Assembly (NCBI RefSeq): GCF_014650715.1
Contig: NZ_BMVM01000009.1
Location: 248,001-312,000, forward strand
Direction of reading: 5' to 3'
Origin: Streptomyces bluensis
Lineage (GTDB): Bacteria > Actinomycetota > Actinomycetes > Streptomycetales > Streptomycetaceae
DNA length: 64,000 bases
The notes under the pieces are model-generated. The model was given only the letters and a program-made list of their open reading frames with translations. It was not told where the DNA came from and searched no databases. The translations under genes were made by a program, and so were the position numbers. Positions 1-9,892 of this stretch are shown piece by piece (positions within the stretch are counted from its first letter, which is position 1; each line of letters begins with the position of its first letter).

Positions 1-956
1 CGGAACGGCCGCTCACCATCAGTCGGCTGTGGAGCAGCAACGAGGTGGGGAACGTCGTCGAACACCCGCACCTGGTCATCGCTACCGACGCCAAGTTGGA
101 GCGCTGTCTGGACACCGATCAGTACGCCTGGCTGCGACAGGCTGCACTCGTGATCGTGGACGAGGCGCACACCGCCATCTCCAAGCGGTACACCGAGATT
201 TTGGGACAGCTGGGGCTCACCCAGTACGAGACCGGACGGCATCTGCTCGGTCTGACCGCCACTCCGTTCCGCAACACCAACGAGGAGGAAACCCGTCGAC
301 TGGTCAACCGCTTCGGTAACCGACGGCTCGACGAGGGTGTCTTCCCGTCCGGTGATCCGTACCGGGATCTCCAGGAATGGAGAATGCTCGCCCAGGTGGA
401 GCACCGCACGCTGGAGGGCGGCCGAATCGAACTGACCCGCGACGAGAAGGCGCAGGCCGACCGGATGGCGGTGCTCTCCCGCGCCGCCGAACAGCGCCTC
501 GCCGACGACCACGCGCGCAGCCGCCGCATCATCGACGAAGTAAGCAAGCTTCCGGAGGACTGGCCGACCTTGCTCTTCGCCACGTCAGTGGACCATGCGA
601 AGTACTTGGCAGCGATGTTGAACGACCGTCAGGTGCCTGCCTCTGCTGTGGACGCGACCACCAGCCCTCAGGACCGGCGTCGGCGGATCGAGGACTTCCG
701 TACGGGCCGTATCCGGGTGCTCACCAACTACGGTGTCCTCACCCAGGGGTTCGATGCGCCCGCCACCCGTGTCGTGGTGGTGGCCCGCCCGGTCTACAGC
801 ACCAACGTCTACCAACAGATGATCGGTCGTGGCCTGCGCGGCCCCAAGAACGGCGGCAAGGACACCTGCCTGATCCTCAACGTCAGCGACAACGTCGCCA
901 ACTTCGACACCCAGCTCGCCTTCACCCAGTTCGAGCACCTCTGGAGTGGTAAGTGA
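1..956 (+). CDS. SF2 DEAD/DEAH (Res-type) helicase, C-terminal part, cut by window edge
   Basis: The reading frame is open from the first bases, so the true start lies upstream. Visible motifs are a Walker B 'VDEAH' (near bases 156-170), motif III 'TATPF' (about 259-273), and a C-terminal RecA-like half with 'VLTQGFDAP' and the motif VI 'QMIGRGLRG'. This is the COG1061/SSL2-like helicase family. The stop overlaps the GTG start of the next helicase by 4 bases, so the two are probably translated together. Role: ATP-driven DNA or RNA translocase in the defence operon. The missing N-terminus could carry a nuclease or PLD domain, which cannot be judged here. Confidence 0.85.
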   Translation, partial: ERPLTISRLWSSNEVGNVVEHPHLVIATDAKLERCLDTDQYAWLRQAALVIVDEAHTAISKRYTEILGQLGLTQYETGRHLLGLTATPFRNTNEEETRRLVNRFGNRRLDEGVFPSGDPYRDLQEWRMLAQVEHRTLEGGRIELTRDEKAQADRMAVLSRAAEQRLADDHARSRRIIDEVSKLPEDWPTLLFATSVDHAKYLAAMLNDRQVPASAVDATTSPQDRRRRIEDFRTGRIRVLTNYGVLTQGFDAPATRVVVVARPVYSTNVYQQMIGRGLRGPKNGGKDTCLILNVSDNVANFDTQLAFTQFEHLWSGK

Positions 957-2857
957 CCGACACCTACCTCGACAGCCCCCCACTCACCGCCGAGCAGCGG
1001 GCCGTGGTCGAGCAGCCCTGGGATGCGCGTGTCCTCGTCACCGCCGGTGCCGGGGCGGGAAAAACGCACACGTTGGTGCGCCGCCTCGATGCGCTGTGCG
1101 GTCACGAGGACACCGACGAGGCGTTGGAGGCCGCCGAGATCCTTGTGTTGACCTTCTCCAGGGCAGCCGCCCGCGAGCTACGCGAGCGGATCGCCCGGCA
1201 TGGGGAGCGGGCCCGCCGGGTGCGAGCCCAGACCTTCGACGCCTGGGCCTACGGGGTGCTCGTTCAGGCATACCCGGACCAGGACTGGGGTGCGGCCTCC
1301 TTCGACGAGCGGATCAAGTCCGCAGTCGAAGCGATCGAGAAGGGCGCGCTGGAGTCCGGCGACGCCGTCCCGCCCTCCCATGTGGTGATCGACGAGGTGC
1401 AGGACCTGTTAGGTGACCGCCGGGAACTGGTGGAGGCTCTGCTCGACCGCTACCAGGACAGCTGCGGCTTCACCGTGGTCGGCGACGCCGCCCAGTCCGT
1501 CTACGGCTTCCAGATCGAGGACCTGACCGAACGCAAGGACGAGACCGGCAGGTTCTTCGAGTGGTTGCGTTGTTCTTATCCCGACGATCTTGTGGAGCTG
1601 CGCCTCACTGAGAATTTCCGGGCCGGCACCCCCGAGGCCCGGATCGCACTGAGGCACGGTCCCTGGCTCCAGCAGGTCAGCGATACGGATGAGGCGGCGA
1701 CACTCTACGACGAACTGCGCGACCTGCTGCTGGATCCGGCGAACGGGATGGGCGACCTCACCGATCAGTTCGCCTTGGACGGGCTGCGGAACCTCTCCGA
1801 CACGTGCGCGATCCTCACTCGCGACAACCGTCAGGCCCTGGTGGTCTCCGGACTACTCCACGAGCACGGCATTGCACACCGGCTGCGGCCCCCTCTTGAA
1901 GAGCGGCCGGTGCCGTACTGGGTGGCCGAGTTGCTGCGCCGCACTGAGGCGACCGGCCTCACCGAGGGCCGATTCCGCTCTCTGCTCACAGAGATCCCTC
2001 TGCCATACGAGCCGAATCCGAGCGCCCTGTGGACAGTGTTGCGTCGCGCCGCACAGGGGACCGGGCGCAATGTGCTCGATCTGGAGCGGCTGCGCCGCTC
2101 CATCGCCGACGGCAGGTTCCCCGACGAGGCAGCCGACCCGGAGAGCACACGAATCGTCGTCTCCACCGTGCACCGTGCCAAGGGCCTCGAGTTCGACCGG
2201 GTGATCGTTCTGACCCCGCCGACCATCGCCGAGCTCCACAAGCAACACAAGGACGAGTTGGACCTCCCCGCCGAGGCCCGAGCCTTGTACGTGGCGATGA
2301 CGCGCGTCCGCCAGGACCTCTACCACGCCCAGTCCCCCGAATTGCCGATCCTCAAGAGAGCGGGGGGCCGAAGGAACGGTCGCCGGTACGTCGGCGGGTG
2401 GCGGTCGTACGACCGGTTCGGCGTCGTCGCCGAGGCGAGCGACATCTGCCGGGACAACCCGCCGGGCCACCAGACCGACGCCGTGGCGACCCAGGCGTAT
2501 CTCTTGGAACAGGTAGGCCCCGGGCAGGAAGTGGTCTTGCGCAAACGCCACGACCTGCCGATGGGCGAGTACCAAAGCCCACCGTACGCCCTGGTGCACA
2601 ACGGACGGGAGATCGGTGAGGCGTCGGAGCGGTTCCGCGCGGAGCTGTTCCAGGTGCAGAAGGTGAACCGGACGTGGGATCCCTGGTGGCCCGAGGAGAT
2701 CCACGGCATACGGGTCGACACCCTGGAGACCGTGACGGGTAGCACCGCCGCGGGCGCCAACGCAGGTCTCGGCAATCGAGGCGTGTGGATCGTCCCCCGG
2801 ATCACCGGCATCGGAAGGTATCTGCGGGCCAACAACGACGAGGAGCAGCGCCCATGA
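953..2857 (+). CDS. UvrD/Rep-like SF1 helicase
   Basis: The protein has 634 residues. It has a Walker A 'AGAGAGKT' (K37), motif Ia 'LTFSRAAA', Walker B 'VIDEVQD', motif III 'VVGDAAQSVYGFQ', motif V/VI 'VHRAKGLEFD' and 'LYVAMTRVRQDLY'. These are the hallmarks of a complete UvrD/PcrA-type DNA helicase. About 120 residues follow the last helicase motif and match no domain I recognise. The GTG start overlaps the upstream stop (GTGA) and the stop overlaps the next ATG (ATGA). Inferred role: translocase subunit of a DISARM-like antiviral operon rather than a housekeeping repair helicase. Confidence 0.88.
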   Translation: MTDTYLDSPPLTAEQRAVVEQPWDARVLVTAGAGAGKTHTLVRRLDALCGHEDTDEALEAAEILVLTFSRAAARELRERIARHGERARRVRAQTFDAWAYGVLVQAYPDQDWGAASFDERIKSAVEAIEKGALESGDAVPPSHVVIDEVQDLLGDRRELVEALLDRYQDSCGFTVVGDAAQSVYGFQIEDLTERKDETGRFFEWLRCSYPDDLVELRLTENFRAGTPEARIALRHGPWLQQVSDTDEAATLYDELRDLLLDPANGMGDLTDQFALDGLRNLSDTCAILTRDNRQALVVSGLLHEHGIAHRLRPPLEERPVPYWVAELLRRTEATGLTEGRFRSLLTEIPLPYEPNPSALWTVLRRAAQGTGRNVLDLERLRRSIADGRFPDEAADPESTRIVVSTVHRAKGLEFDRVIVLTPPTIAELHKQHKDELDLPAEARALYVAMTRVRQDLYHAQSPELPILKRAGGRRNGRRYVGGWRSYDRFGVVAEASDICRDNPPGHQTDAVATQAYLLEQVGPGQEVVLRKRHDLPMGEYQSPPYALVHNGREIGEASERFRAELFQVQKVNRTWDPWWPEEIHGIRVDTLETVTGSTAAGANAGLGNRGVWIVPRITGIGRYLRANNDEEQRP

Positions 2858-5800
2858 CGCAGGTAGCAGGTCCGCACTCCGAGCACTATCGGGTCCGGGA
2901 CGAGGAACTCCTGATGGGGCTCCGCCGCGAACTCTTCGGCCCCTGCGAAGACGCCTCGCCGGAGGACCGGCACGAGGTCCTCACGCACGACGCGCCGATC
3001 GACCGCTATCTGACCGGCGTGCTGTACCCGCGTGCCGCTGACAAGGCCGCGAAGGAGCGGAAGGACGAGGACGCCGCCGAACAGGACGGCCTTGATGTCG
3101 CCCCGCAGCTCCCCCGCGAAGACGTCGAGGAGTCCGACGCCGCGCAGGAGATCCGGGCCGCGGGGGACAGGCGTCCCTCCTCCATGGGTCTGACTTTCGC
3201 GGTCGACCCTGCCATAAGCGACACGATCGTGGTCTCGGCGCGTGCGGCCGTCTACGAGGCCACCGACGTCGACGGCAACCCGATCCCGGCCCGCCGTGCC
3301 GAGGCCCGCACCACCGCCGAGCAGCGGGAGCAGTGGCGGCGCAGGGAACTCCAGCTTCCGGACGTTTCTGTCGACGTCACCACGCCCGACAGCAACAGGT
3401 GGGAGAAACTGCACGAGGAGTTCCCGAACGGCGTCCGGCTGCACGTCAATGTCCGAAGCCTGGATCCGATCAGCGGCACGGTCACGATCACGGTGACGCT
3501 GGTCAACGCTCAGAAGGTCGGCGAACGGGATCTCCAGGACGCCTTTTCCCTGTTCCAGTGCGGTCTGACGGTTCGGGCCGCCGACGGCTCCACCACGTTC
3601 GTCGAGCGTCCCGCCCCGGCCGTCGCCCACGACCCGGAGATCGCCACAAGTCGGCTACTGCACCGCCACGCCCCGACCTTCGCGGTGGGTCACGGCTGCG
3701 CCGCCGCATGGGATTGGACCCCGCCTCCGATCGGCATGACCGACACCGTCCTGGCCGCTGTCGCCGAAGTGCGGAGCGAGTTCGTGCCCAGCGTGGAGGT
3801 ACTGCTCACCGACTCCAACCCGGAGATCGACAGCTCGACGCTGTCCATGCTGGGGCTGGCAGAGAAGTCCGACGCCGAGGTCCTGGCCGGCCTGGAAGGG
3901 CTCGCCACGGGTTACGAGCGCTGGATCGACCGGAAGTCGGCCGAGGCGGATGCTCTGATGGGCGGCACCCACGAGAAGCCCGCGCGGGACCAAGTGGAGG
4001 CCTGCCGCGAGGCGCTCGACCGGATCCGCGAGGGCATCGAGCTGCTGCGGATCAAGCCCGATCTGATGAAGGCGTTCCGGCTTGCCAACCGCGCCATGGC
4101 CGACCAGCGTGCCCGCAGCGCTTGGGTGAAGAGCGGACGCGTCGGCGCCCCCGACCCGGCCGCCGGTCGCTGGCGACCCTTCCAGATCGCATTCGTGCTG
4201 CTCTGCCTGGCCGGCATCGACGACCCCGAGCACCGCGACCGGCGGGTCTCCGACCTGCTGTGGTTCCCCACCGGTGGTGGCAAGACGGAGGCCTACCTCG
4301 GGCTGATTGCCCTCACGTCGTTCCTGCGTCGGATCCGCAAGGGCACACACGGCGGCGGTGTCACTGTCCTCATGCGCTACACGCTGCGGCTGCTCACGCT
4401 TCAGCAGTTCGAGCGTGCGGCGATCCTGCTCTGTGCCATGGAGCACATGCGGCGCCGCACTCCGGAGCTGGGCCGCGAGGAGTTCTCCGTCGGCATGTGG
4501 GTGGGGCGTTCAGCCACGCCCAACACGCTGGCCGAGGCCGGCGCCAAGCTCGACGAGCTACGCGCCAATCTCGACAAGCGGCTCGCCACCGAGAATCCCG
4601 TTCAGTTGCACGCCTGCCCCTGGTGCGGGACCCGACTGGACGCCCGAGACTACGAGGCCGACGAGGACGTCAAGCGGATGCACGTCCGCTGCCCCAGCGC
4701 GGACTGCGACTTCGCCGACGGCCTGCCCGTCCACCTGATCGACGAGGCGGTGTACAACGCCCGACCGACGCTGGTGATCGCCACTGTCGACAAGTTCGCC
4801 TCGATGCCGTGGCGTCCGGCGACCTCCGCGCTCTTCAACCTCGACGACCCGGAAGACGGTACGCCTCCCCCGGAACTGATCGTCCAGGACGAACTCCACC
4901 TGATCTCCGGACCGCTGGGAACCCTCACCGGCCTCTATGAGACCGCCGTGGACGCGCTGGCCGACTGCCCCAAGGTGATCGCCTCCACCGCGACCATCCG
5001 TCGCGCCGCCGATCAGGGTCGCCATCTCTTCGCCCGCGAAGTACGGCAGTTCCCGCCGGCCGGTCTGGACTCCCGCGACTCGTGGTTCGCCGTGGAAACC
5101 CCGCGCGAGGAGAAGGCGAGCCGCCGCTATGTCGGCCTCTTGGCCCCGGGTACCAGCCAGTCCACGCTGTTGATCCGCACGTACGCCACTCTGCTGCACC
5201 GCGCCAAGCACGCCGACACCAACGACAAGGTGCGCGACGCATACTGGAGTCTCGTCGGCTACTTCAACAGCCTGCGGCTACTTTCCGCAGCCGAACTCCA
5301 GGTACACGACGACGTAGTGGCCTATCTGGAGCTGCTCGCCGAACGGAAGGGCGTGGCGGTCCGCTCGGTCGCCAATTACTCGGAGCTGACGAGCCGTGTG
5401 GACGCCAGCGAGATCCCCACTCGCCTCAAGGGCATCGAGAAGAGGCTCCCCGACGAGGACACCGTGGATGTCCTCCTGGCCACCAACATGATCGCGGTCG
5501 GCGTGGACGTGGACCGCCTCGGTCTCATGGCCGTGATGGGTCAGCCGCAGACGACCGCCGAGTACATCCAGGCCACGAGCCGGGTCGGCCGAGCGCATCC
5601 CGGCCTGGTTGCGGTCATGCTCAACTCGGCTCGATCCCGCGACCGTTCCCACTACGAGAGCTTCCAGCACTTCCACTCGGCCCTCTACCGCGAGGTCGAG
5701 TCCACCTCCGTGACCCCGTTCTCCGCCCGCGCCCGCGAACGGGGCCTGCACGCGGTGATCGTCGCCCTCGCCCGCATCATGATTCCGGCCGCCCGGCCCA

Positions 5801-6120
5801 ACGAGGGTGCCAGCAAGGTCGATTCCTACGAACACATCCTCCGCGACGACATCAAGTCCGTGCTCCTGGACCGCGTCCGCGAGGTCACACCGGAGGAGAT
5901 CGACGCCGTGTCCCAGGACTTCGACGAGTTCGTCGAGTGGTGGTGCAAGGCAGCCGACATCCGCAACGACCTGCTCTTCGAACCACGCAGGGGCAGTCGT
6001 GCCCCCTCGCTCCTGAAGGCGTACGACGACGAGTCCGAGGAGGCCAGGGCGTGGTCCACGCTGTGGAGCCTGCGCGACGTCGACGCCGAGTCCGCCCTGT
6101 TCATGGAGGGAACCCGATGA
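2854..6120 (+). CDS. drmA: DrmA-like helicase (DISARM core component)
   Basis: The product is 1088 residues. The ATG at 2854 overlaps the preceding stop. The long N-terminal region is followed by Walker A 'FPTGGGKTEAYLG' near residue 473, a 'DELH' box in place of DEAH near 679, a 'STATI' motif, and a C-terminal helicase half with 'LLATNMIAVGVDVD' and 'YIQATSRVGR'. A zinc ribbon lies between the helicase motifs (C588, C591, C613, C618). The 'DELHLISGPLGTLTGLYE' block is typical of DrmA proteins, which pair with a DUF1998 protein. In DISARM, DrmA with DrmB recognises and handles incoming phage DNA. Directly followed by the drmB-like gene. Confidence 0.85.
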   Translation: MTQVAGPHSEHYRVRDEELLMGLRRELFGPCEDASPEDRHEVLTHDAPIDRYLTGVLYPRAADKAAKERKDEDAAEQDGLDVAPQLPREDVEESDAAQEIRAAGDRRPSSMGLTFAVDPAISDTIVVSARAAVYEATDVDGNPIPARRAEARTTAEQREQWRRRELQLPDVSVDVTTPDSNRWEKLHEEFPNGVRLHVNVRSLDPISGTVTITVTLVNAQKVGERDLQDAFSLFQCGLTVRAADGSTTFVERPAPAVAHDPEIATSRLLHRHAPTFAVGHGCAAAWDWTPPPIGMTDTVLAAVAEVRSEFVPSVEVLLTDSNPEIDSSTLSMLGLAEKSDAEVLAGLEGLATGYERWIDRKSAEADALMGGTHEKPARDQVEACREALDRIREGIELLRIKPDLMKAFRLANRAMADQRARSAWVKSGRVGAPDPAAGRWRPFQIAFVLLCLAGIDDPEHRDRRVSDLLWFPTGGGKTEAYLGLIALTSFLRRIRKGTHGGGVTVLMRYTLRLLTLQQFERAAILLCAMEHMRRRTPELGREEFSVGMWVGRSATPNTLAEAGAKLDELRANLDKRLATENPVQLHACPWCGTRLDARDYEADEDVKRMHVRCPSADCDFADGLPVHLIDEAVYNARPTLVIATVDKFASMPWRPATSALFNLDDPEDGTPPPELIVQDELHLISGPLGTLTGLYETAVDALADCPKVIASTATIRRAADQGRHLFAREVRQFPPAGLDSRDSWFAVETPREEKASRRYVGLLAPGTSQSTLLIRTYATLLHRAKHADTNDKVRDAYWSLVGYFNSLRLLSAAELQVHDDVVAYLELLAERKGVAVRSVANYSELTSRVDASEIPTRLKGIEKRLPDEDTVDVLLATNMIAVGVDVDRLGLMAVMGQPQTTAEYIQATSRVGRAHPGLVAVMLNSARSRDRSHYESFQHFHSALYREVESTSVTPFSARARERGLHAVIVALARIMIPAARPNEGASKVDSYEHILRDDIKSVLLDRVREVTPEEIDAVSQDFDEFVEWWCKAADIRNDLLFEPRRGSRAPSLLKAYDDESEEARAWSTLWSLRDVDAESALFMEGTR

Positions 6121-7982
6121 CCCCGCCCCCCGCCCGCCGTCGCCGGACCGGCGTGAAAGGCGCCGTTCCCGCACACAACCTTCCGCGGCGCGGTGCGGTT
6201 CGCCGGGCCCAGGCGATCACCACGTACGGCGTCGGATCGCTCATCGCCGTCGACCACGAGTCCTTCATCGTCTCGGGTATGGACGGGGCCGATGAGAACT
6301 GGAGCCTCGACGAGTCCCCGCGGATTCACGAACGGCGCCTGGCCCGCGTGCTCGGCGTCGACTACTTCCGGCTGCCGCCCGCGTCCGACGACAACAGCAA
6401 GGACGGCCTCCGGGTTCGACGCTTCCCCTTGATGCACTCCTGTCCCGAGTGCACCGAGCTCCAGCGACACCGCGATTTCAACCCGCCTGGCGGTCGAAGC
6501 ATCTGCGGCACGTGTGAGGTCGACCTCGTCCCCTCCCGTTTCGTCGTCGCTTGCGAGGCCGGACATCTCGGCGAGTTCCCGTATTGGCAGTGGGTGCACC
6601 GATCCACCAACCGCGGCGCCACGGCGGCTGGACAGTGCGGCGGGAAGCTCAAGCTGCGTTCCTCCGGGCGTACGTCCTCGCTCCGCTCGATTCTCGTTTC
6701 GTGCACCTGTGGGCAGGCGCCGGAGGTCTCGATGGAGGGCTCCTTCCGCAGGAACGCCCTGAAGGATCTTGGCCTCACGTGCCGGGGCACCCGACCGTGG
6801 CTCGGTACGTCCGCGGCGGCTCAGGAGTGCGGGCTCCTTCTGCGCACGCTCCAGCGTGGTTCTTCGTCGGTATGGCAGCCGGTGCTGAAGTCAGCGCTGT
6901 CCATTCCGCCGTGGAGCGACGGCCGCGCGGACCCTCTCGCCGAACACTGGGACGCGCTCCGCCAGTACGACAGCCGCGAGCACGTCGAGATCTACCTCAA
7001 GGGAGCTTTCAAGGGCGTATGTCCTGTACCACTGGACGAGGTGATGGCGCTGCTGGACGCGGAGCGCGAGGAGGACTCCGACGGTGAGGCAGCCCCCACC
7101 TTCGACCACCGGTACCGCGCCCTGCGCAATAAGGAGTACGAGCGTCTCCGCTCCGGAAACGACGAGAGTGAGCACTCCCGCGACGAGCAGTTCGTCTGTG
7201 AGACTCCGCTGGGCGACCAGAGAGTGCTCGGTCCGCTCGGTGTCACCGGCCCGATGCTGGTCAAGAAACTCCGCGAGGTGCGCGCCCTGAAGGCGTTCAC
7301 CCGGCTGATCGACGCCGAGTCGACGACCGATTCGAAGGAGATGCCCCTCTCTGAAAGCCCTCTGCGCTGGCTTCCAGCCATGGAGGTCCGTGGCGAGGGA
7401 GTCTTCCTCCGCCTGGATGAGGACCGGCTGGGTTCCTGGGAGAAGGCCACGGCGGTGGCGGCCCGGATCGAGCGGATACGCACCGCTCACCAGCGGGTGC
7501 TGGAGCAGCGGGCAGGCGACCCGAGCCGGGTCGTCCCCTCCCCGGCCACCCCCCGCATGGTGCTGCTGCACACCTTGGCCCACGCCCTCATCAACGAGTG
7601 GAGTCTGGAGGCGGGCTACCCGGCCGCTTCCCTGCGCGAGCGCCTGTACGCCGCCGACGACATGGCCGGAGTACTCGTCTATACGGCGACGAGCGATTCG
7701 GCGGGCAGTCTCGGCGGTCTCGTCGCACAGGGTGAACCGGAACTTCTCGATCGCACTTTGCGTTCTGCAGTCCACCGCGCCGAGTGGTGCTCTTCCGACC
7801 CGCTCTGTATGGAGACCGAGGCGTCGGGCACAGGGGGGACGAACCTGGCTGCCTGCCACGCCTGCGTGATGCTCCCCGAGACGAGTTGCGAGCACAACAA
7901 CATCCTGCTCGACCGCGCGCTGCTCGTCGGCGCCCCGGACGATCCTCACGTTGGATTCTTCGCGCACATACTGGACCACTAG
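6117..7982 (+). CDS. drmB: DrmB-like DUF1998 protein (DISARM core component)
   Basis: The product is 621 residues, with its ATG overlapping the drmA stop. The N-terminus has the 'TTYGVGSLIAV' block and two CxxC pairs (C109/C112 and C130/C133), a probable zinc site. The C-terminal DUF1998 part has 'LLHTLAHALI', 'VYTATSDSAGSLGGL' and the Cys cluster 'GTNLAACHACVMLPETSCE'. DrmB has no helicase motors; in DISARM it forms a complex with DrmA. No methylase gene and no PLD nuclease (drmC) follows; a convergent-strand ATPase gene starts the next region. The identity of the pair with drmA is clear, the exact system subtype is not. Confidence 0.87.
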   Translation: MTPPPARRRRTGVKGAVPAHNLPRRGAVRRAQAITTYGVGSLIAVDHESFIVSGMDGADENWSLDESPRIHERRLARVLGVDYFRLPPASDDNSKDGLRVRRFPLMHSCPECTELQRHRDFNPPGGRSICGTCEVDLVPSRFVVACEAGHLGEFPYWQWVHRSTNRGATAAGQCGGKLKLRSSGRTSSLRSILVSCTCGQAPEVSMEGSFRRNALKDLGLTCRGTRPWLGTSAAAQECGLLLRTLQRGSSSVWQPVLKSALSIPPWSDGRADPLAEHWDALRQYDSREHVEIYLKGAFKGVCPVPLDEVMALLDAEREEDSDGEAAPTFDHRYRALRNKEYERLRSGNDESEHSRDEQFVCETPLGDQRVLGPLGVTGPMLVKKLREVRALKAFTRLIDAESTTDSKEMPLSESPLRWLPAMEVRGEGVFLRLDEDRLGSWEKATAVAARIERIRTAHQRVLEQRAGDPSRVVPSPATPRMVLLHTLAHALINEWSLEAGYPAASLRERLYAADDMAGVLVYTATSDSAGSLGGLVAQGEPELLDRTLRSAVHRAEWCSSDPLCMETEASGTGGTNLAACHACVMLPETSCEHNNILLDRALLVGAPDDPHVGFFAHILDH

Positions 7983-8127
7983 CATCCGGGACACCGATAC
8001 AGAGCGGCAGTCGTGCACCACCGATACCGCCAGTGGCGGGGACTGGCACGGTAGCTGACGCTCCGTTTCCAATCCCCGCCGCTTCAGCCATGCTTGCAGT
8101 GGCCTCGCACAGGGCTTCCCGGCTCGT

Positions 8128-8817
8128 TCACCGGCTGGCACGGATGGCGTCCCCCGGTGTGGTGTAGCTGTTCTTGGTGGCGAACTCACTGCCGGACAGC
8201 TCTGCCTCGAAGTGCATCTGGGCGTGGTCAAGGACCTCGTCCACGTCACAACCATGCGCTCGAAGCCAGTGGAGGAAGTCTGTGATGACGTCGACCACCG
8301 CTTCTTCGGCCACGGCCGTGCTCAACCTGCCCGAGTTTGAATTGCAAACCAGCTTCGTCGTCGCGTAGATGTCGAGCAATGTCTCGGCCCGCCTCACGCC
8401 GGGGCCTCCGACGTGGCCCGTCGGTGAGGTGAGAGCGGTGGCCAGCTCGCACCAGGTCACTTTCCGATCGGGATGGAGCTGAACACCCCAGCGGTCGGCG
8501 AGGGCATCGACGAGTGCCATGCCGCGACCGCCCTCGCAATCGACCGCCGCATCCACGAGGGTGGGGAGGGCGCGCGTGTCGGGGTCGTGGACTTCGATAC
8601 GCAGGTAGGTGCCGGTGATGGAGACGGCAAGAGTGGCAGGTGTGCCGGGGCCAACGTGCGCGATGACGTTGGACACTAGCTCACTCACGCAGAGTTGGGC
8701 GCTGTCAGTCACGTCATGCAAGCCCCAGAGCCCCAGATGCAACCGCATGATCCGACGCAGCCCGGCCACCTCCTCGGGCTCAGCCGTGAAGGCCAAGTCC
8801 CACGGCTTCCGTGACAT
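8128..8817 (-). CDS. RsbW-like ATP-binding regulatory protein (AbaA/WhiJ-cluster type)
   Basis: A GHKL-type histidine-kinase-like ATPase fold is shown by the N box 'ELVSNVIAH', G1 box 'IEVHDPDTR' and G2 box 'GGRGMALVD'. About 75 further residues follow the ATPase domain. The ATG at 8817 is preceded by 'CAGGAAG' at suitable spacing, so the longer reading to 8904 is not used. Such ATPases in Streptomyces act as anti-sigma-factor-like or developmental regulators and are commonly found beside DUF5753/XRE and DUF397 genes, as here, where the pair starts divergently at 9044. The specific partner is unknown. Confidence 0.8.
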   Translation of the reverse strand: MSRKPWDLAFTAEPEEVAGLRRIMRLHLGLWGLHDVTDSAQLCVSELVSNVIAHVGPGTPATLAVSITGTYLRIEVHDPDTRALPTLVDAAVDCEGGRGMALVDALADRWGVQLHPDRKVTWCELATALTSPTGHVGGPGVRRAETLLDIYATTKLVCNSNSGRLSTAVAEEAVVDVITDFLHWLRAHGCDVDEVLDHAQMHFEAELSGSEFATKNSYTTPGDAIRASR

Positions 8818-9043
8818 ACACGCTTCCTGGATCACGAAGACCCCTCTCGTCGCATGTCGGCTCCACCGATCCGTGGCGGCTAGCGGAGCGTTACGCACAC
8901 TCACTGTGAGTCGCGCTGCTGGTTAGCATGGCGTCCGCGTATCCCGATGTGCAATGTGCACGAAGGGATTCCCACTACCGAGTGATTGGCAAGCACGCCC
9001 CTTGGCACGAGACTGAACGTCCGTTATTCGAAGGATGGTTGAG

Positions 9044-9892
9044 ATGGCTGGTTCACCGACGGCACGCCGTCGTCGTCTCTCGATCGAGCTGAAGAAGCTC
9101 CGCGAGAAGAGCGCGCTCACCTGCGCCCAGGTCGGTGAGGCGCTGGACTGGAGCGGCTCCAAGGTCAACCGGATGGAGACGGGCAGCGGCAGGATTCAGC
9201 CGTCCGACATCGACGCCCTGTGCCGGTTCTACGGAACCAGTGACGAGTTGCGCGAGTTCCTGAAGTCACTGGCTCGACAAGCCAAGACACGGGGCTGGTG
9301 GCAGGTGCACGGCGCTGGTGTCCCCGAGTGGTTCAACATCTACATCGGCCTGGAACAGGACGCCTCTACGTTCCGCCAATACCAGTGCGAGGTGATCCCC
9401 GGTCTCATGCAGACCGCGTCCTATGCCGGCGAACTCCACAGGACCGGCGCGCACATGTCCGCCCAGGACATCGACCGAGCCGTACGTGTACGTATGGAGC
9501 GCCAGACGATGTTGCTGCGGCCTGATGCGCCTGACGCCTGGTTCGTCATGAACGAGGGTGCTCTGCGCAACATGATCGGGGATCGGGCACTGATGCGCGA
9601 ACAACTCGAATGCGTCGTGGAGTCAGCTGAATTGCCGAGTGTGACCTTGCAAGTTCTGCCTTTCGACTCGGGCACCTATCCGGCCACAGGGTCCTTCACC
9701 ATGCTCGGCTTCCCTGACCAGGAAGACCCGGACATCGTGTACCGAGACGGCATCACCGATGCCGTCTACCTCGAAGGCGAGCATCATGTGCGTGAGTACA
9801 CCAGGGCCTTCGACGGCCTGCGAGCCGCGGCTCTGAGTCCTCAACGCTCCAGCCAGCTGATCAAGTCCATCCTGAAGGAATACGCACAGTGA
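9044..9892 (+). CDS. XRE-family helix-turn-helix regulator with DUF5753
   Basis: The N-terminal HTH covers roughly residues 8-65 ('LKKLREKSALTCAQVG', 'SKVNRMETG') and is followed by the DUF5753 domain ('QYQCEVIPGLMQTASYA', 'LQVLPFDSGTYPA'). This is the WhiJ-like family. I chose the ATG at 9044 over the one at 9035 because 'GAAGG' sits too close to the first. The GTG of the DUF397 gene overlaps its stop. These pairs behave as regulator/effector modules, sometimes described as toxin-antitoxin-like. The stretch between this gene and 8817 should hold both divergent promoters. Confidence 0.87.
   Translation: MAGSPTARRRRLSIELKKLREKSALTCAQVGEALDWSGSKVNRMETGSGRIQPSDIDALCRFYGTSDELREFLKSLARQAKTRGWWQVHGAGVPEWFNIYIGLEQDASTFRQYQCEVIPGLMQTASYAGELHRTGAHMSAQDIDRAVRVRMERQTMLLRPDAPDAWFVMNEGALRNMIGDRALMREQLECVVESAELPSVTLQVLPFDSGTYPATGSFTMLGFPDQEDPDIVYRDGITDAVYLEGEHHVREYTRAFDGLRAAALSPQRSSQLIKSILKEYAQ

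Noticed and set aside
28..319. Alternative + frame overlapping the SF2 helicase
   Set aside because: It is Arg/Gly-rich with no motifs, while the overlapping frame has a full helicase core.
5082..6116. Upstream extension of the drmB frame into drmA
   Set aside because: The region is non-sense Arg/Gly-rich sequence; drmA motifs occupy the other frame and an ATGA overlap marks the real start at 6117.
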